The notes beneath the pieces are model-generated. The model saw only the letters and a list, made by a program, of their open reading frames with translations, ran no database searches and had not been told where the DNA came from. From positions 1 to 49,692 of the forward strand of contig JAFAGA010000080.1 of NCBI GenBank assembly GCA_023423045.1: a stretch of 49,692 nt of DNA, written 5' to 3'. This stretch comes from Bacillota bacterium. Lineage in GTDB: Bacteria; Bacillota; Clostridia; Lachnospirales; Lachnospiraceae. Position numbers and translations under genes: made by a program. This document shows, in pieces, positions 25,835 to 33,727 of this stretch (positions within the stretch are counted from its first letter, which is position 1; each line of letters starts with the position of its first letter).

Positions 25835-26206
25835 CTATTTCATGGAATCCAGCTGTTCTTTTCTGCGCTCCTGCTTTGCCTTTGTGTTCCGGAAGGTATC
25901 CATGTCCATATGGTCCGCATTATTGTTTAGGTATCCTTCCGTAGAAATAAGACGTTTCTCCGTATTTTCCTTCTGGCAGCCGCCGGTATGATCCTTGCAG
26001 GCCAGAATGTCCTTCAGATGTTCAATCTCGGTCTGACGCTCCCTCTGGAGCTCCTTCGCATGCTTTATATTGGAAGGAGATGAGGATATATCCGAATACT
26101 CCTCCAGATGCCTTTGGGTTCTGACCTGCTTTTCCATGAGATTCTCAAGCTGCTGTGCCCGGCACTCATTTTCAGAATTATGCTTTAGATGCTTCTTGTC
26201 CGTCAA
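25835..26206 (-). CDS. Small charged coiled-coil protein, unknown function
   Basis: A 123-residue, highly charged protein, almost wholly helical by composition (Lys, Glu, Gln, Arg), with heptad-like stretches between about 15 and 75. It has no membrane segment or signal peptide. A TTG start at 26206 is supported by GGAAGGA 7-8 bases upstream and an in-frame stop just before it. I do not recognise the family. It lies between convergent aspS and the ogg gene, about 120 bases from the latter. Confidence 0.65.
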   Translation of the reverse strand: MTDKKHLKHNSENECRAQQLENLMEKQVRTQRHLEEYSDISSSPSNIKHAKELQRERQTEIEHLKDILACKDHTGGCQKENTEKRLISTEGYLNNNADHMDMDTFRNTKAKQERRKEQLDSMK

Positions 26207-26324
26207 TAATCATCCTTCCTTTCTCAGTGCCCGTTGGGGAGTTCTTATAAACTCCCTTATTATTTTTTCCTGAGGCGGGAAAGGATATTCTTCGTCGGGA
26301 CGGAATACGAATTTTTGCTCCGGT

Positions 26325-27143
26325 TTATTTTTTATTTCTCATATAGAAAAACATGTATTGCTGAACAATGCCTGCATACCCTTCATACTGTCCGGGATCA
26401 AAGCGATCCTGATATACCTCCTTCAGAATCCTTTTAATCCATACATCCACCGGAAACACTTCGATATGATGCAAGCCGTACAGGCAGATGCAATTTGCCA
26501 CCTTTTCTCCGATGCCGTGAAGCGCTGTAAGCCTTTGAAAAGCCTCCCGATAACCATAGCTTCCCATATTGCCCAGATCAAGCTCTCCTTCCGCTGCCGC
26601 CCGGGCCGCCCGCAGGATATACTCATCCCGATACCCCACCTTCAGCTCCCGGAGCTCTTCCCTGGTCGCCATGGCTAACTGCTGCGGAGAAGGAAATGCA
26701 TAGTAATGCTGTCCTTTCGACCCTCCGGAGGCAATGATGGTGCCGTACCTCCGGCTGATTGCCTCAACCGTGCTCTTAATGGAAGGAATGTTCTTGTTCT
26801 GCGATATGATAAAACTGATCAGTATTTCAAAAAAATCCTGTCTGAGGATGCGGATTCCCCTGCCATACTCTGCGGCCGAACGCAAAAAGGTATCCTCTCC
26901 GTTCATCAGCGCCGCCACTAAATGCTGATAATCATAATCCATATCAAAATAGCCCTTCCAAATCTCTTCGTACTCTCTCTCGCTGCAGCTGAGCTCAATC
27001 TCCTCCTCGCTTACCTGAAGCAATTCCAGATATTTTCCGCAGGCAACCAGATTGTAACGGTTCTCTTCCTGCCGGTTCAGACGAAAGCACTGTCCTGAAT
27101 CGGCGATCTGCTGTATATTAAAATTTTTGCTCTGTATTCTCAT
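26325..27143 (-). CDS. ogg: 8-oxoguanine DNA glycosylase/AP lyase
   Basis: The 272-residue base-excision enzyme removes 8-oxoguanine opposite C and nicks the abasic site. The OGG_N domain covers about 1-105, then a helix-hairpin-helix GPD domain: LHGIGEKVANCICL with Lys214 as the Schiff-base residue, and FPVDVW with Asp233. The arrangement is that of eukaryotic OGG1 as found in clostridia, not of MutM. The start at 27143 has AGAGGAAGA upstream. It stands alone and fits oxidative-damage repair in an anaerobe. Confidence 0.9.
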   Translation of the reverse strand: MRIQSKNFNIQQIADSGQCFRLNRQEENRYNLVACGKYLELLQVSEEEIELSCSEREYEEIWKGYFDMDYDYQHLVAALMNGEDTFLRSAAEYGRGIRILRQDFFEILISFIISQNKNIPSIKSTVEAISRRYGTIIASGGSKGQHYYAFPSPQQLAMATREELRELKVGYRDEYILRAARAAAEGELDLGNMGSYGYREAFQRLTALHGIGEKVANCICLYGLHHIEVFPVDVWIKRILKEVYQDRFDPGQYEGYAGIVQQYMFFYMRNKK

Positions 27144-27282
27144 ATTCTTCCTCTTTTCTGTGCATACCATTACCCTTTCCCCATACCATTCAAACTGTAA
27201 TTATAATACATCCCACAGCACCGGGCAAGTACGTGTATTTTGGCAATTGTAACCGGCAGCCTAATTCTCTTGCATGCTATTC

Positions 27283-27311
27283 TTGCAGTTTCTTGCCAAA
27301 TGCTTTACAAT
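27283..27311 (+). promoter_or_regulatory. Promoter of the GNAT gene
   Basis: TTGCAG (27283-27288), a 17-base spacer and TACAAT (27306-27311), 31 bases before the coding start. The rest of the 27144-27282 gap shows no gene. Confidence 0.55.
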
Positions 27312-27342
27312 AGCTGTTAATCAATCATTGGAGGTTATAAAT

Positions 27343-27858
27343 ATGCATCAGAAAATGAATCCCGAGAACTTTTGCCTGCGCTTTGCCGCCCGCGAAGATG
27401 CGGAGCTGATATTGGACTTTATTAAGGAGCTTGCAGAATATGAGCACATGTCGGATCAGGTAGTGGCAACAAAAGAACTGCTGATCGAAACCATATTTGT
27501 ACAGAAAAAAGCAGAAGTATTAATTGGAGAATATGAAGGAAGCCCTGCCGCCTTCGCATTGTTTTTCCACAATTACTCCACCTTCCTCGGACGACCCGGC
27601 ATCTACCTTGAGGATCTTTATGTGCGCAAGGAAATGCGGGGAATGGGCTTGGGTACCTGTATCCTCACCCGCCTGGCACAGATTGCCCTGGAGCGGGGCT
27701 GCGGACGGCTGGAATGGGCATGCCTGGATTGGAACGAGCCCTCCATTCAATTCTATAAGCAGATGGGCGCCGTCCCTATGGATCAATGGACGGTATACCG
27801 CCTTCAGAGCGAGGCACTGCATAGTATAAGCTGCCGGAATATGGTATCCTCTCCCTGA
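27343..27858 (+). CDS. GNAT acetyltransferase, polyamine-acetyltransferase-like
   Basis: A 171-residue acetyl-CoA-dependent transferase. The core reads IYLEDLYVRKEMRGMGLGTCILTRLAQIALERGC, with the acetyl-CoA-binding RGMGLG loop, followed by WACLDWNEPSIQFYKQMGA. This layout matches spermidine/spermine and thialysine N-acetyltransferases (SSAT family), so a diamine or polyamine substrate is plausible, though other amines cannot be excluded. GGAGG 7 bases before the ATG at 27343 fixes the start. Confidence 0.88.
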   Translation: MHQKMNPENFCLRFAAREDAELILDFIKELAEYEHMSDQVVATKELLIETIFVQKKAEVLIGEYEGSPAAFALFFHNYSTFLGRPGIYLEDLYVRKEMRGMGLGTCILTRLAQIALERGCGRLEWACLDWNEPSIQFYKQMGAVPMDQWTVYRLQSEALHSISCRNMVSSP

Positions 27859-27896
27859 CTTCTTAAGATTTTCTCCTTTTCTTATATGAAAACACA

Positions 27897-27925
27897 TTGA
27901 GTAATCCACTCCCATCGCTTATAAT
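27897..27925 (+). promoter_or_regulatory. Promoter of the MFS transporter gene
   Basis: TTGAGT (27897-27902), 17 bases, TATAAT (27920-27925), about 80 bases upstream of the coding start. Confidence 0.7.
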
Positions 27926-28007
27926 ATAGTTATCGAAAGCTGTATTTTAATTTCGACAAAACAAAAGTCAATGACGGGAAAAGCGAAAGTGGAGGGTTTA
28001 CGACAAT

Positions 28008-29438
28008 ATGTTTAAAAATTTATCGTATATGCACAGATATATGATGGGACAACTTAGAAGAATTTATTTTATGGCTCTTCCCGAATCTAAGCAGGATTTA
28101 AAAAGCAGCCGTATCTATTATACGACGGCCGACAGTGCTGCCCAGACAATTGCCCAGCTTGCCGGAGGTACTTTTTTGGCTACCTTAATGTCACACAGCG
28201 GTATCTCCGACGCCAATATCGGTATCATTACCTCCTTGTTGAGCTTTGCCGCCTTAACCCAGCTCTTTTTGATCAATTACTTTAAGCGGATTAAAAAATA
28301 TAAGTTTTTGGTAACCGTCACGGCCCTGCAGCGCATTCTCTTTGCCGCTCTGTATTTTGTTCCGCTATTGATGATTAACGATACCTCAAAAGCAGTATTG
28401 ATTGTGCTGATGTATTTCACGGGGCAGGTGTTTGTCCAGATCGGCACTCCTGCATCCCAGGATTGGATTGCCAGCCTGGTGCCCAGCCGTCTGCGCGGAA
28501 AATATTTTTCCATCAAGGACTCCGTAGCCGTCTTTGTCGTATCCATCCTAATGCTGATCTGCGGAATGATTCTGGATTATTTTAAGAAGGCCAATATTTT
28601 GACCGGCTTTATTATCATAGGTATTATTATCTTTATTTTAACAGTAATTAACGTAGTGGCACTTTCTCTGATGAAGGAGCCAAAGCTCTCTTACATAAAT
28701 GAGGACGGCAAGGAGATGCATGGGCGCTTAGCCAAAAAAGCCAAAGAAAAGGTGGCCCAGGAAAAGAGCCAGAGCATTCTGTCAGAGATTAAGGAAGCCA
28801 TACAGGATCGCAAATACCGCAAGGCCTTTGCCATCCAATGTCTTTATACCCTGGCTTTCTATATTTGCGCACCCTTTAATGCCAGCTACACGATCAACGA
28901 CCTGGCCCTGCCCTACACTTTTATCATGCTGATCAGCTTTATTTTCAATTTATACCGCATCTATCTGATGCCCCGACTGGGCCGTATGGCTGATAAGCAT
29001 GGTATGGGTAAGCTGCTGCGCTATACCCTGTTTTGCCTCGGTTTGAACTTTCTGGCCGTAGCCTTTACGATGCCCTTCAATGCTTATCCGATGTATATCC
29101 TTTCCACTTTCTTCGCCTCCACTGCCTGGGCTTTCGTAGGAATAGGATTATTCGGCATCCAATTGGATTTTTATCGCAGTGATAAGCGTATGATCCGTCT
29201 CACCCTGACTTCCTCCGTATGCGGATTGTTTGGCTTTCTTGTGTCCATAATCGGCGGGACCCTGCTGGATCATCTGCAGAAGCTGAATCTTTCTTTGTTC
29301 GGACAAAAAATATATGCCCAGCAGGTTCTGAACCTGATCGGCTTTTTGATCATCGTATGCGCTGTAATCTTCATCCGGTTTCAGATTGAAACGGAAAAAG
29401 TGGATGCCAACCGCCAGGACGGCAGAGTTCAATTATAA
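28008..29438 (+). CDS. Major facilitator superfamily transporter
   Basis: A 476-residue membrane protein with about twelve hydrophobic segments and a long cytoplasmic loop (about 225-275, rich in Lys/Glu) in the middle, the usual MFS architecture. The loop sequence DWIASLVPSRLRGKYFSIKDSV holds the conserved RxRGKYF-type motif after helix 4 found in a Firmicutes MFS group of unknown substrate. GGAGG stands 11 bases before the ATG. No neighbouring enzyme or regulator suggests a substrate. Confidence 0.85.
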   Translation: MFKNLSYMHRYMMGQLRRIYFMALPESKQDLKSSRIYYTTADSAAQTIAQLAGGTFLATLMSHSGISDANIGIITSLLSFAALTQLFLINYFKRIKKYKFLVTVTALQRILFAALYFVPLLMINDTSKAVLIVLMYFTGQVFVQIGTPASQDWIASLVPSRLRGKYFSIKDSVAVFVVSILMLICGMILDYFKKANILTGFIIIGIIIFILTVINVVALSLMKEPKLSYINEDGKEMHGRLAKKAKEKVAQEKSQSILSEIKEAIQDRKYRKAFAIQCLYTLAFYICAPFNASYTINDLALPYTFIMLISFIFNLYRIYLMPRLGRMADKHGMGKLLRYTLFCLGLNFLAVAFTMPFNAYPMYILSTFFASTAWAFVGIGLFGIQLDFYRSDKRMIRLTLTSSVCGLFGFLVSIIGGTLLDHLQKLNLSLFGQKIYAQQVLNLIGFLIIVCAVIFIRFQIETEKVDANRQDGRVQL

Positions 29439-29528
29439 ATAACATTCTGTAAAACATCGTCCAATGGATTACAAATTATGCAGTAAAATAATTCCGATAA
29501 ATACAATCGTATAATTTCCATCTGATGA

Positions 29529-29574
29529 TTGACAAAGCAGGGTGTCTTCAGTTATAATTACAGCTGACAAGACA
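29529..29574 (+). promoter_or_regulatory. Promoter and possible NiaR-type operator of the niaX-like gene
   Basis: TTGACA (29529-29534), 18 bases, TATAAT (29553-29558). TGACAAGACA at 29565-29574 covers the expected start point and resembles the TGTCTTGACA core known for NiaR sites, and ATGTCTTACATG follows nearby. The operator call is from memory of the motif and is tentative. Confidence 0.45.
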
Positions 29575-29703
29575 GCTATCATGTCTTACATGCCATACGT
29601 GTACCGGCTTTACTCCTGTCGAAGCAACAGACACTGGGCAACAGTAATTTATTAAGAATAAATCATTGGTATGCTGCGGCAGGCAGCAGAATGGAGGATT
29701 TCA

Positions 29704-30261
29704 ATGACAAACAACTCTTCAAAAAAAGTAAAAACCATGACGGTTGCAGCATTGCTCAGCGCTATCGGTATTATTATTCCCATGTTTGCACCCAAGATTT
29801 ACATTGAGCCTATGTCCTTTACGCTGGCCAGCCATGTGGCAATTTTTATAGCCATGTTTATTTCACCGTCGGTTGCGGTTGCAGTCGCTCTGGTCACCAG
29901 CGCCGGATTTTTTATCGCAGCGTTTCCGCTGGTTGTCGTACTCCGCGCTCTGACCCATTTGATTTTTGTAACCATAGGCGCTCTTCTTCTCAAGAAAAAT
30001 AATAATCTTCTTCTTTCGCTCAAGACCAGTGTTCCTTTTGCCCTGTTGATTTCTCTCATTCATGCGGCTGCAGAGGTTGTTGCAGTGAGCATGTATTATT
30101 TTGGAGAAGGACAGACTCTCAGCCCTTATTTCCTTTTTATACTCGTAGGCGTAGGCACGGTAGTCCACAGTATGATTGACTTTTCCATTGCCGGTTTTGT
30201 GTGGGTTCCCTTGCAGCATGTTCTCATGATACCCGCAAACGCCAAGATTCGAAAATCATAA
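29704..30261 (+). CDS. niaX: ECF transporter S component, NiaX-like
   Basis: This 185-residue, six-helix membrane protein is the substrate-binding part of an energy-coupling-factor vitamin importer. The opening AALLSAIGIIIPMFAPKIYIEPMSFTLASHVAIFIAMFISP is close to niacin S components (NiaX/NiaP-type ECF). No ECF ATPase or T subunit is adjacent, so it would use a shared module. GGAGG 7 bases before the ATG at 29704 fixes the start. The leader of about 140 bases has a possible NiaR operator. Niacin is the best guess; other vitamins are not excluded. Confidence 0.7.
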   Translation: MTNNSSKKVKTMTVAALLSAIGIIIPMFAPKIYIEPMSFTLASHVAIFIAMFISPSVAVAVALVTSAGFFIAAFPLVVVLRALTHLIFVTIGALLLKKNNNLLLSLKTSVPFALLISLIHAAAEVVAVSMYYFGEGQTLSPYFLFILVGVGTVVHSMIDFSIAGFVWVPLQHVLMIPANAKIRKS

Positions 30262-30280
30262 CATAGGTGTATGTTTAACG

Positions 30281-30333
30281 AAAAGGATGTAAGCAGCCCG
30301 GTATTTTTGCCGCAGCTTCTTACATCCTTTTTT
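30281..30333 (+). terminator. Terminator after the niaX-like gene
   Basis: GGATGTAAG (30285-30293) pairs with CTTACATCC (30319-30327), followed by TTTTTT; the upstream AAAA lets it work in the other direction for the convergent HD-GYP gene. Confidence 0.85.
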
Positions 30334-30360
30334 ATCACAGACTTTTTCTCCGTAATTGTA

Positions 30361-31434
30361 TTAATCTCTCCAGCTCATCTCAAGCTCAGATTCTATAATT
30401 GTTACAGACAGTTCTTCCATCAAATCTATTTCATAGGGGGCTATCTCTTCCCCATTCTCATCGCTAATTACTCTGACAAAAGGCCGGAGAGGGAAATTCT
30501 TATTCTGTTCTCTTACAATCCCGATGGCCTGATTGGATAACCGCACCATGGATCCATTAGGATAAATGGCAATCTGTTTAATTAAAACTGATACCAGCTT
30601 TAAATCAAATTGTGTCTCCGAATGCTCCACCAGATAATTCACTGCCTGGTTAGAGCTCCATTTCTTCCGGTAACACCGATCCGACACCAGCGCATCATAT
30701 ACATCTGCAATCGCTACGATTCTGGTAAACTCATGCAGCTCTCCCGCAGGCGTTCCTGTGGGATATCCCTTACCATCCATTCTTTCATGATGGTATAAGG
30801 ATATAATTCTGGATAATTCAGTGAGGTTAACACATTTTTTCAGCGCCTCATAGCCCCTGGTTGTGTGTGTCTTAATGTACTCAAATTCTTCCTCACTCAA
30901 TCTGCCCATCTTATTGATAATTTTGTTATCCAAAAGTATCTTACCCATATCGTGCAATATGGCTCCGGCGCCCAGCTTTTCCATCATGGCCCTGCTGTAC
31001 CCCAGCTTGTTCCCTATAATCAGAGAATACACCGCCGTACTTACGGAATGGGTAAAGGTATACTCATCCGCCGCCCCAATATCATTCAGACTGATCTGGA
31101 CATCAGGATTCTCCAGGATATTGTCTATAATACTGGATACCGCAGTGGATACCTGCTGAATATCAATCACAGTCTTGCTTGCAAAATCGTCAATGGTTTC
31201 CCGCAGCACCTGCTTGCACATTACACGAGTTTCCTCCGATATTGCGTCCGGTATTTCTATCCCGTAACTCTTTTTATCTTCTATATAAATATAATCAATG
31301 CCCAACCTTAGCAGGCTGTTCACATAACGTTCCAAGTTCCCGGTACCTTCCTTCAATACCAGGTTATCCCTGTAATAAATTGATTTTGCAAGAATCATTT
31401 CCGGCTTTATCATAGATAAGGAAACTAATCGCAT
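30361..31434 (-). CDS. HD-GYP domain c-di-GMP phosphodiesterase
   Basis: A 357-residue soluble protein. Residues about 120-290 form an HD-GYP domain, with HD at 161-162 (AILHDMGK) and HHERMDGKGYP at 215-225, so the metal and GYP residues are intact; such enzymes hydrolyse cyclic di-GMP to GMP. The N-terminal 110 residues are a linker-like region (DUF3391-type position) of unclear role. The start at 31434 has AAAGGAG 7 bases upstream. It has a perfect promoter and is separate from the chemoreceptor gene downstream in the map. Confidence 0.9.
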   Translation of the reverse strand: MRLVSLSMIKPEMILAKSIYYRDNLVLKEGTGNLERYVNSLLRLGIDYIYIEDKKSYGIEIPDAISEETRVMCKQVLRETIDDFASKTVIDIQQVSTAVSSIIDNILENPDVQISLNDIGAADEYTFTHSVSTAVYSLIIGNKLGYSRAMMEKLGAGAILHDMGKILLDNKIINKMGRLSEEEFEYIKTHTTRGYEALKKCVNLTELSRIISLYHHERMDGKGYPTGTPAGELHEFTRIVAIADVYDALVSDRCYRKKWSSNQAVNYLVEHSETQFDLKLVSVLIKQIAIYPNGSMVRLSNQAIGIVREQNKNFPLRPFVRVISDENGEEIAPYEIDLMEELSVTIIESELEMSWRD

Positions 31435-31474
31435 TACTGACTCCTTTAACATAAAACTTTGCTCAATAACCCAT

Positions 31475-31503
31475 ATCATACTTTATTGTACAAATTGTGT
31501 CAA
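31475..31503 (-). promoter_or_regulatory. Promoter of the HD-GYP gene
   Basis: Minus strand TTGACA (31503-31498), 17-base spacer, TATGAT (31480-31475), 41 bases before the start codon. Confidence 0.75.
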
Positions 31504-31601
31504 TAAGTCGGTACTTTATTTGTCGAAAAAAATGCTTTGATTGCCTTTGTTTCGAAACAAACATTGTATCTATGCGGATTACATGCATCTTGCTTATATA
31601 T

Positions 31602-31660
31602 AAAAGGCTATCCCGAAGTAAGCCTTTGCTTCCTTTCAACGGCTCATTCCGGGACAGCCC
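31602..31660 (-). terminator. Terminator after the chemoreceptor gene
   Basis: GGCTATCCCG (31606-31615) pairs with CGGGACAGCC (31650-31659) with one G-T pair; leftward it ends in TTTTATAT. Another member of the GGCTGTCC hairpin group. Confidence 0.7.
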
Positions 31661-31686
31661 GTATAGATTTCCAAACAGTTCTTTGA

Positions 31687-33627
31687 CTACAGCTTTATCG
31701 TATTATTTTCCTGATATTCTCCCAGCAGCGGATATTGTGCTCGGCTCTTTTGCGTATTCCCATCGTCATCCTCTAATTTGAAGCGCGAAACAGATGCTTT
31801 TAATACTGCTGCCTGACTGGACAACTCCTGGCTGGCAGCCGCACTCTGCTGCGCGGTTGCAGAATTAGTCTGGGTGGTTCCGGTCACCTGGCTTATGCCT
31901 TCCTTAATCTGCAGTATGGCATTAGCCTGCTGTGAAGTCACCTCCGAAATGGTTTCAATTGTCTTGGTAACCTCCGATATTTTCTCTGCAATTTTCCCCA
32001 GAGCCTCGTCCGTTTCCTTCGCGATCATTGTTCCCCGCTCCGTCTTACGGATGGTACTTTCGATCAATTCCGTCGTCTCCTTCGCCGCCTCGGAGCTTCT
32101 CCTCGCCAGATTCCTCACCTCCTCAGCTACAACGGCAAAGCCCTTGCCGTGAGTACCGGCTCTGGCTGCCTCCACAGCTGCATTCAACGCCAGGATATTG
32201 GTCTGAAAAGCGATATCATCGATTACCCGGATAATCTTAGAGATACTGCCCGAAGCATCATTAATTTCATCCATGGCCCTGGTCATCTCCCGCATCTTCC
32301 CGGCACCCTGCATGGCACTTTCATTGGCGCTCATGGCGAGGGTATCCGCCTTGCGTGAGTTATCCGCATTTCCTCTGGATTGTAAGGCAATCTCTTCAAT
32401 GGAGGCATTAATCTGCTCCATGACACTCGCCTGCTCCGTGGACGACTGAGCCAGGCCCTGGCTTCCTGCCGCAATCTGGCCTGCCGCCGCCTCCACCTGC
32501 ATGGCTGCCTGGCTGACCTCCATAAAGATATGGCTATTTGTCCGAATAAGCTCCCTCTGTTCCTCAACCGCATTCTGCTGATCCTTCACCATCTGATTAA
32601 AGGCCTCTGCCAATATGCCAAGCTCGTCCTTCGCCTTGATATCACTGCGGACTTCGAGATTTCCAGCACCCACCATCTGCATGCTGCCAACCAGGGACTT
32701 GATATTCTTAATAATGGGATTTGAGATAAAATACCCGATTGTCAAGGCAATGACCAACGTGATCACACCCATCAGGAAGGCAATGATCAGAATACTCGTT
32801 GTTTTACTCTGTATCTCGTCGTATTTAAAGACACCCAGAAGCTTCCACCCCGTGCTCTCAATCGTAGTAAAATAGCAGCTTCTCTTCTCCCCTGTCATGG
32901 TATAATTCTTGCTGCCTTCCGCCTTGGCATAGACCGCCTGTTTCAGTTCCTCATGGGGGAGCGGCTGGGCTACCAGTGTCTCATCCGGATGGGCGATTGC
33001 CACACCGGAACTGTCATAAAGAGTCATATACCCCTGCTCACCAATCCGGGAAGCCGAGATAAATTCAGTCATGGTTCCCAGGGAAATATCGATGGCAAGA
33101 ACGCCGGCAAATTGCTTGTCATCATCATAAACCGGCATAGAGACAGATACAATCATCTTACCGCTGCCGGCATCCTCATAAGGAGCGCTCCAGACCGGCT
33201 TATTCCTACCCAGAGCTTCCTTATACCAGAGACGATCGGTAGGATCATAGCCCTTTGGCAGCTCCTGCTCCGGATATAATATAATCCTCTTGTCCTCCAG
33301 GCCTATGTACACATTCATAACATCAGAATGTGCCTCAAGAAAATTTGAAAAAATCCCGATGAAGGAATCTGCCGTTCTATCCTTGACGTTCCTGATATCG
33401 GAGTTCAGGGCAAGATGCTCCAGGCCCTCTTCCTGAAACCTGGTAAAGGTATTGATATGCCCCTTTACATTATCAATTGAGGTGAGAGCCGCATTCCTGA
33501 TGGAATTCTCCAATTGCCTGCGGGAGGCCTGATAATTTGTAATTCCCAGAAGCATTGTGGGCAGCAGAACAACTGCCAGGAGCATAATGACTATTTTCTG
33601 GTTAATTGATACATAGTTCTTTTTCAT
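31687..33627 (-). CDS. Methyl-accepting chemotaxis protein with dCache domain
   Basis: This 646-residue chemoreceptor has one helix at about 12-32, an extracellular double-Cache ligand domain to about 275 (WYKEALGRNKPVWSAPYEDAGSGKMIVSVSMPVYDDDKQFAGVLAIDI is a dCache_1 hallmark), a second helix, HAMP (about 300-353) and the signalling domain. The highly conserved hairpin tip is present (DDIAFQTNILALNAAVEAARAGTHGKGFAVVAEEVRNLARRS). The dCache sequence around WYKEA...Y...D resembles amine or amino-acid sensing receptors, but the ligand is not known. AGGAAG precedes the ATG. No other chemotaxis gene is in the window. Confidence 0.93.
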   Translation of the reverse strand: MKKNYVSINQKIVIMLLAVVLLPTMLLGITNYQASRRQLENSIRNAALTSIDNVKGHINTFTRFQEEGLEHLALNSDIRNVKDRTADSFIGIFSNFLEAHSDVMNVYIGLEDKRIILYPEQELPKGYDPTDRLWYKEALGRNKPVWSAPYEDAGSGKMIVSVSMPVYDDDKQFAGVLAIDISLGTMTEFISASRIGEQGYMTLYDSSGVAIAHPDETLVAQPLPHEELKQAVYAKAEGSKNYTMTGEKRSCYFTTIESTGWKLLGVFKYDEIQSKTTSILIIAFLMGVITLVIALTIGYFISNPIIKNIKSLVGSMQMVGAGNLEVRSDIKAKDELGILAEAFNQMVKDQQNAVEEQRELIRTNSHIFMEVSQAAMQVEAAAGQIAAGSQGLAQSSTEQASVMEQINASIEEIALQSRGNADNSRKADTLAMSANESAMQGAGKMREMTRAMDEINDASGSISKIIRVIDDIAFQTNILALNAAVEAARAGTHGKGFAVVAEEVRNLARRSSEAAKETTELIESTIRKTERGTMIAKETDEALGKIAEKISEVTKTIETISEVTSQQANAILQIKEGISQVTGTTQTNSATAQQSAAASQELSSQAAVLKASVSRFKLEDDDGNTQKSRAQYPLLGEYQENNTIKL

Positions 33628-33727
33628 GGGCTTCCTTTCTTCTTTAGATAAATAGATACATTTGCTGCTTTTCTATGTCGTATCGTTCATTCTTATATGC
33701 CTTATTCTACGATATTTCGACAAAAAA

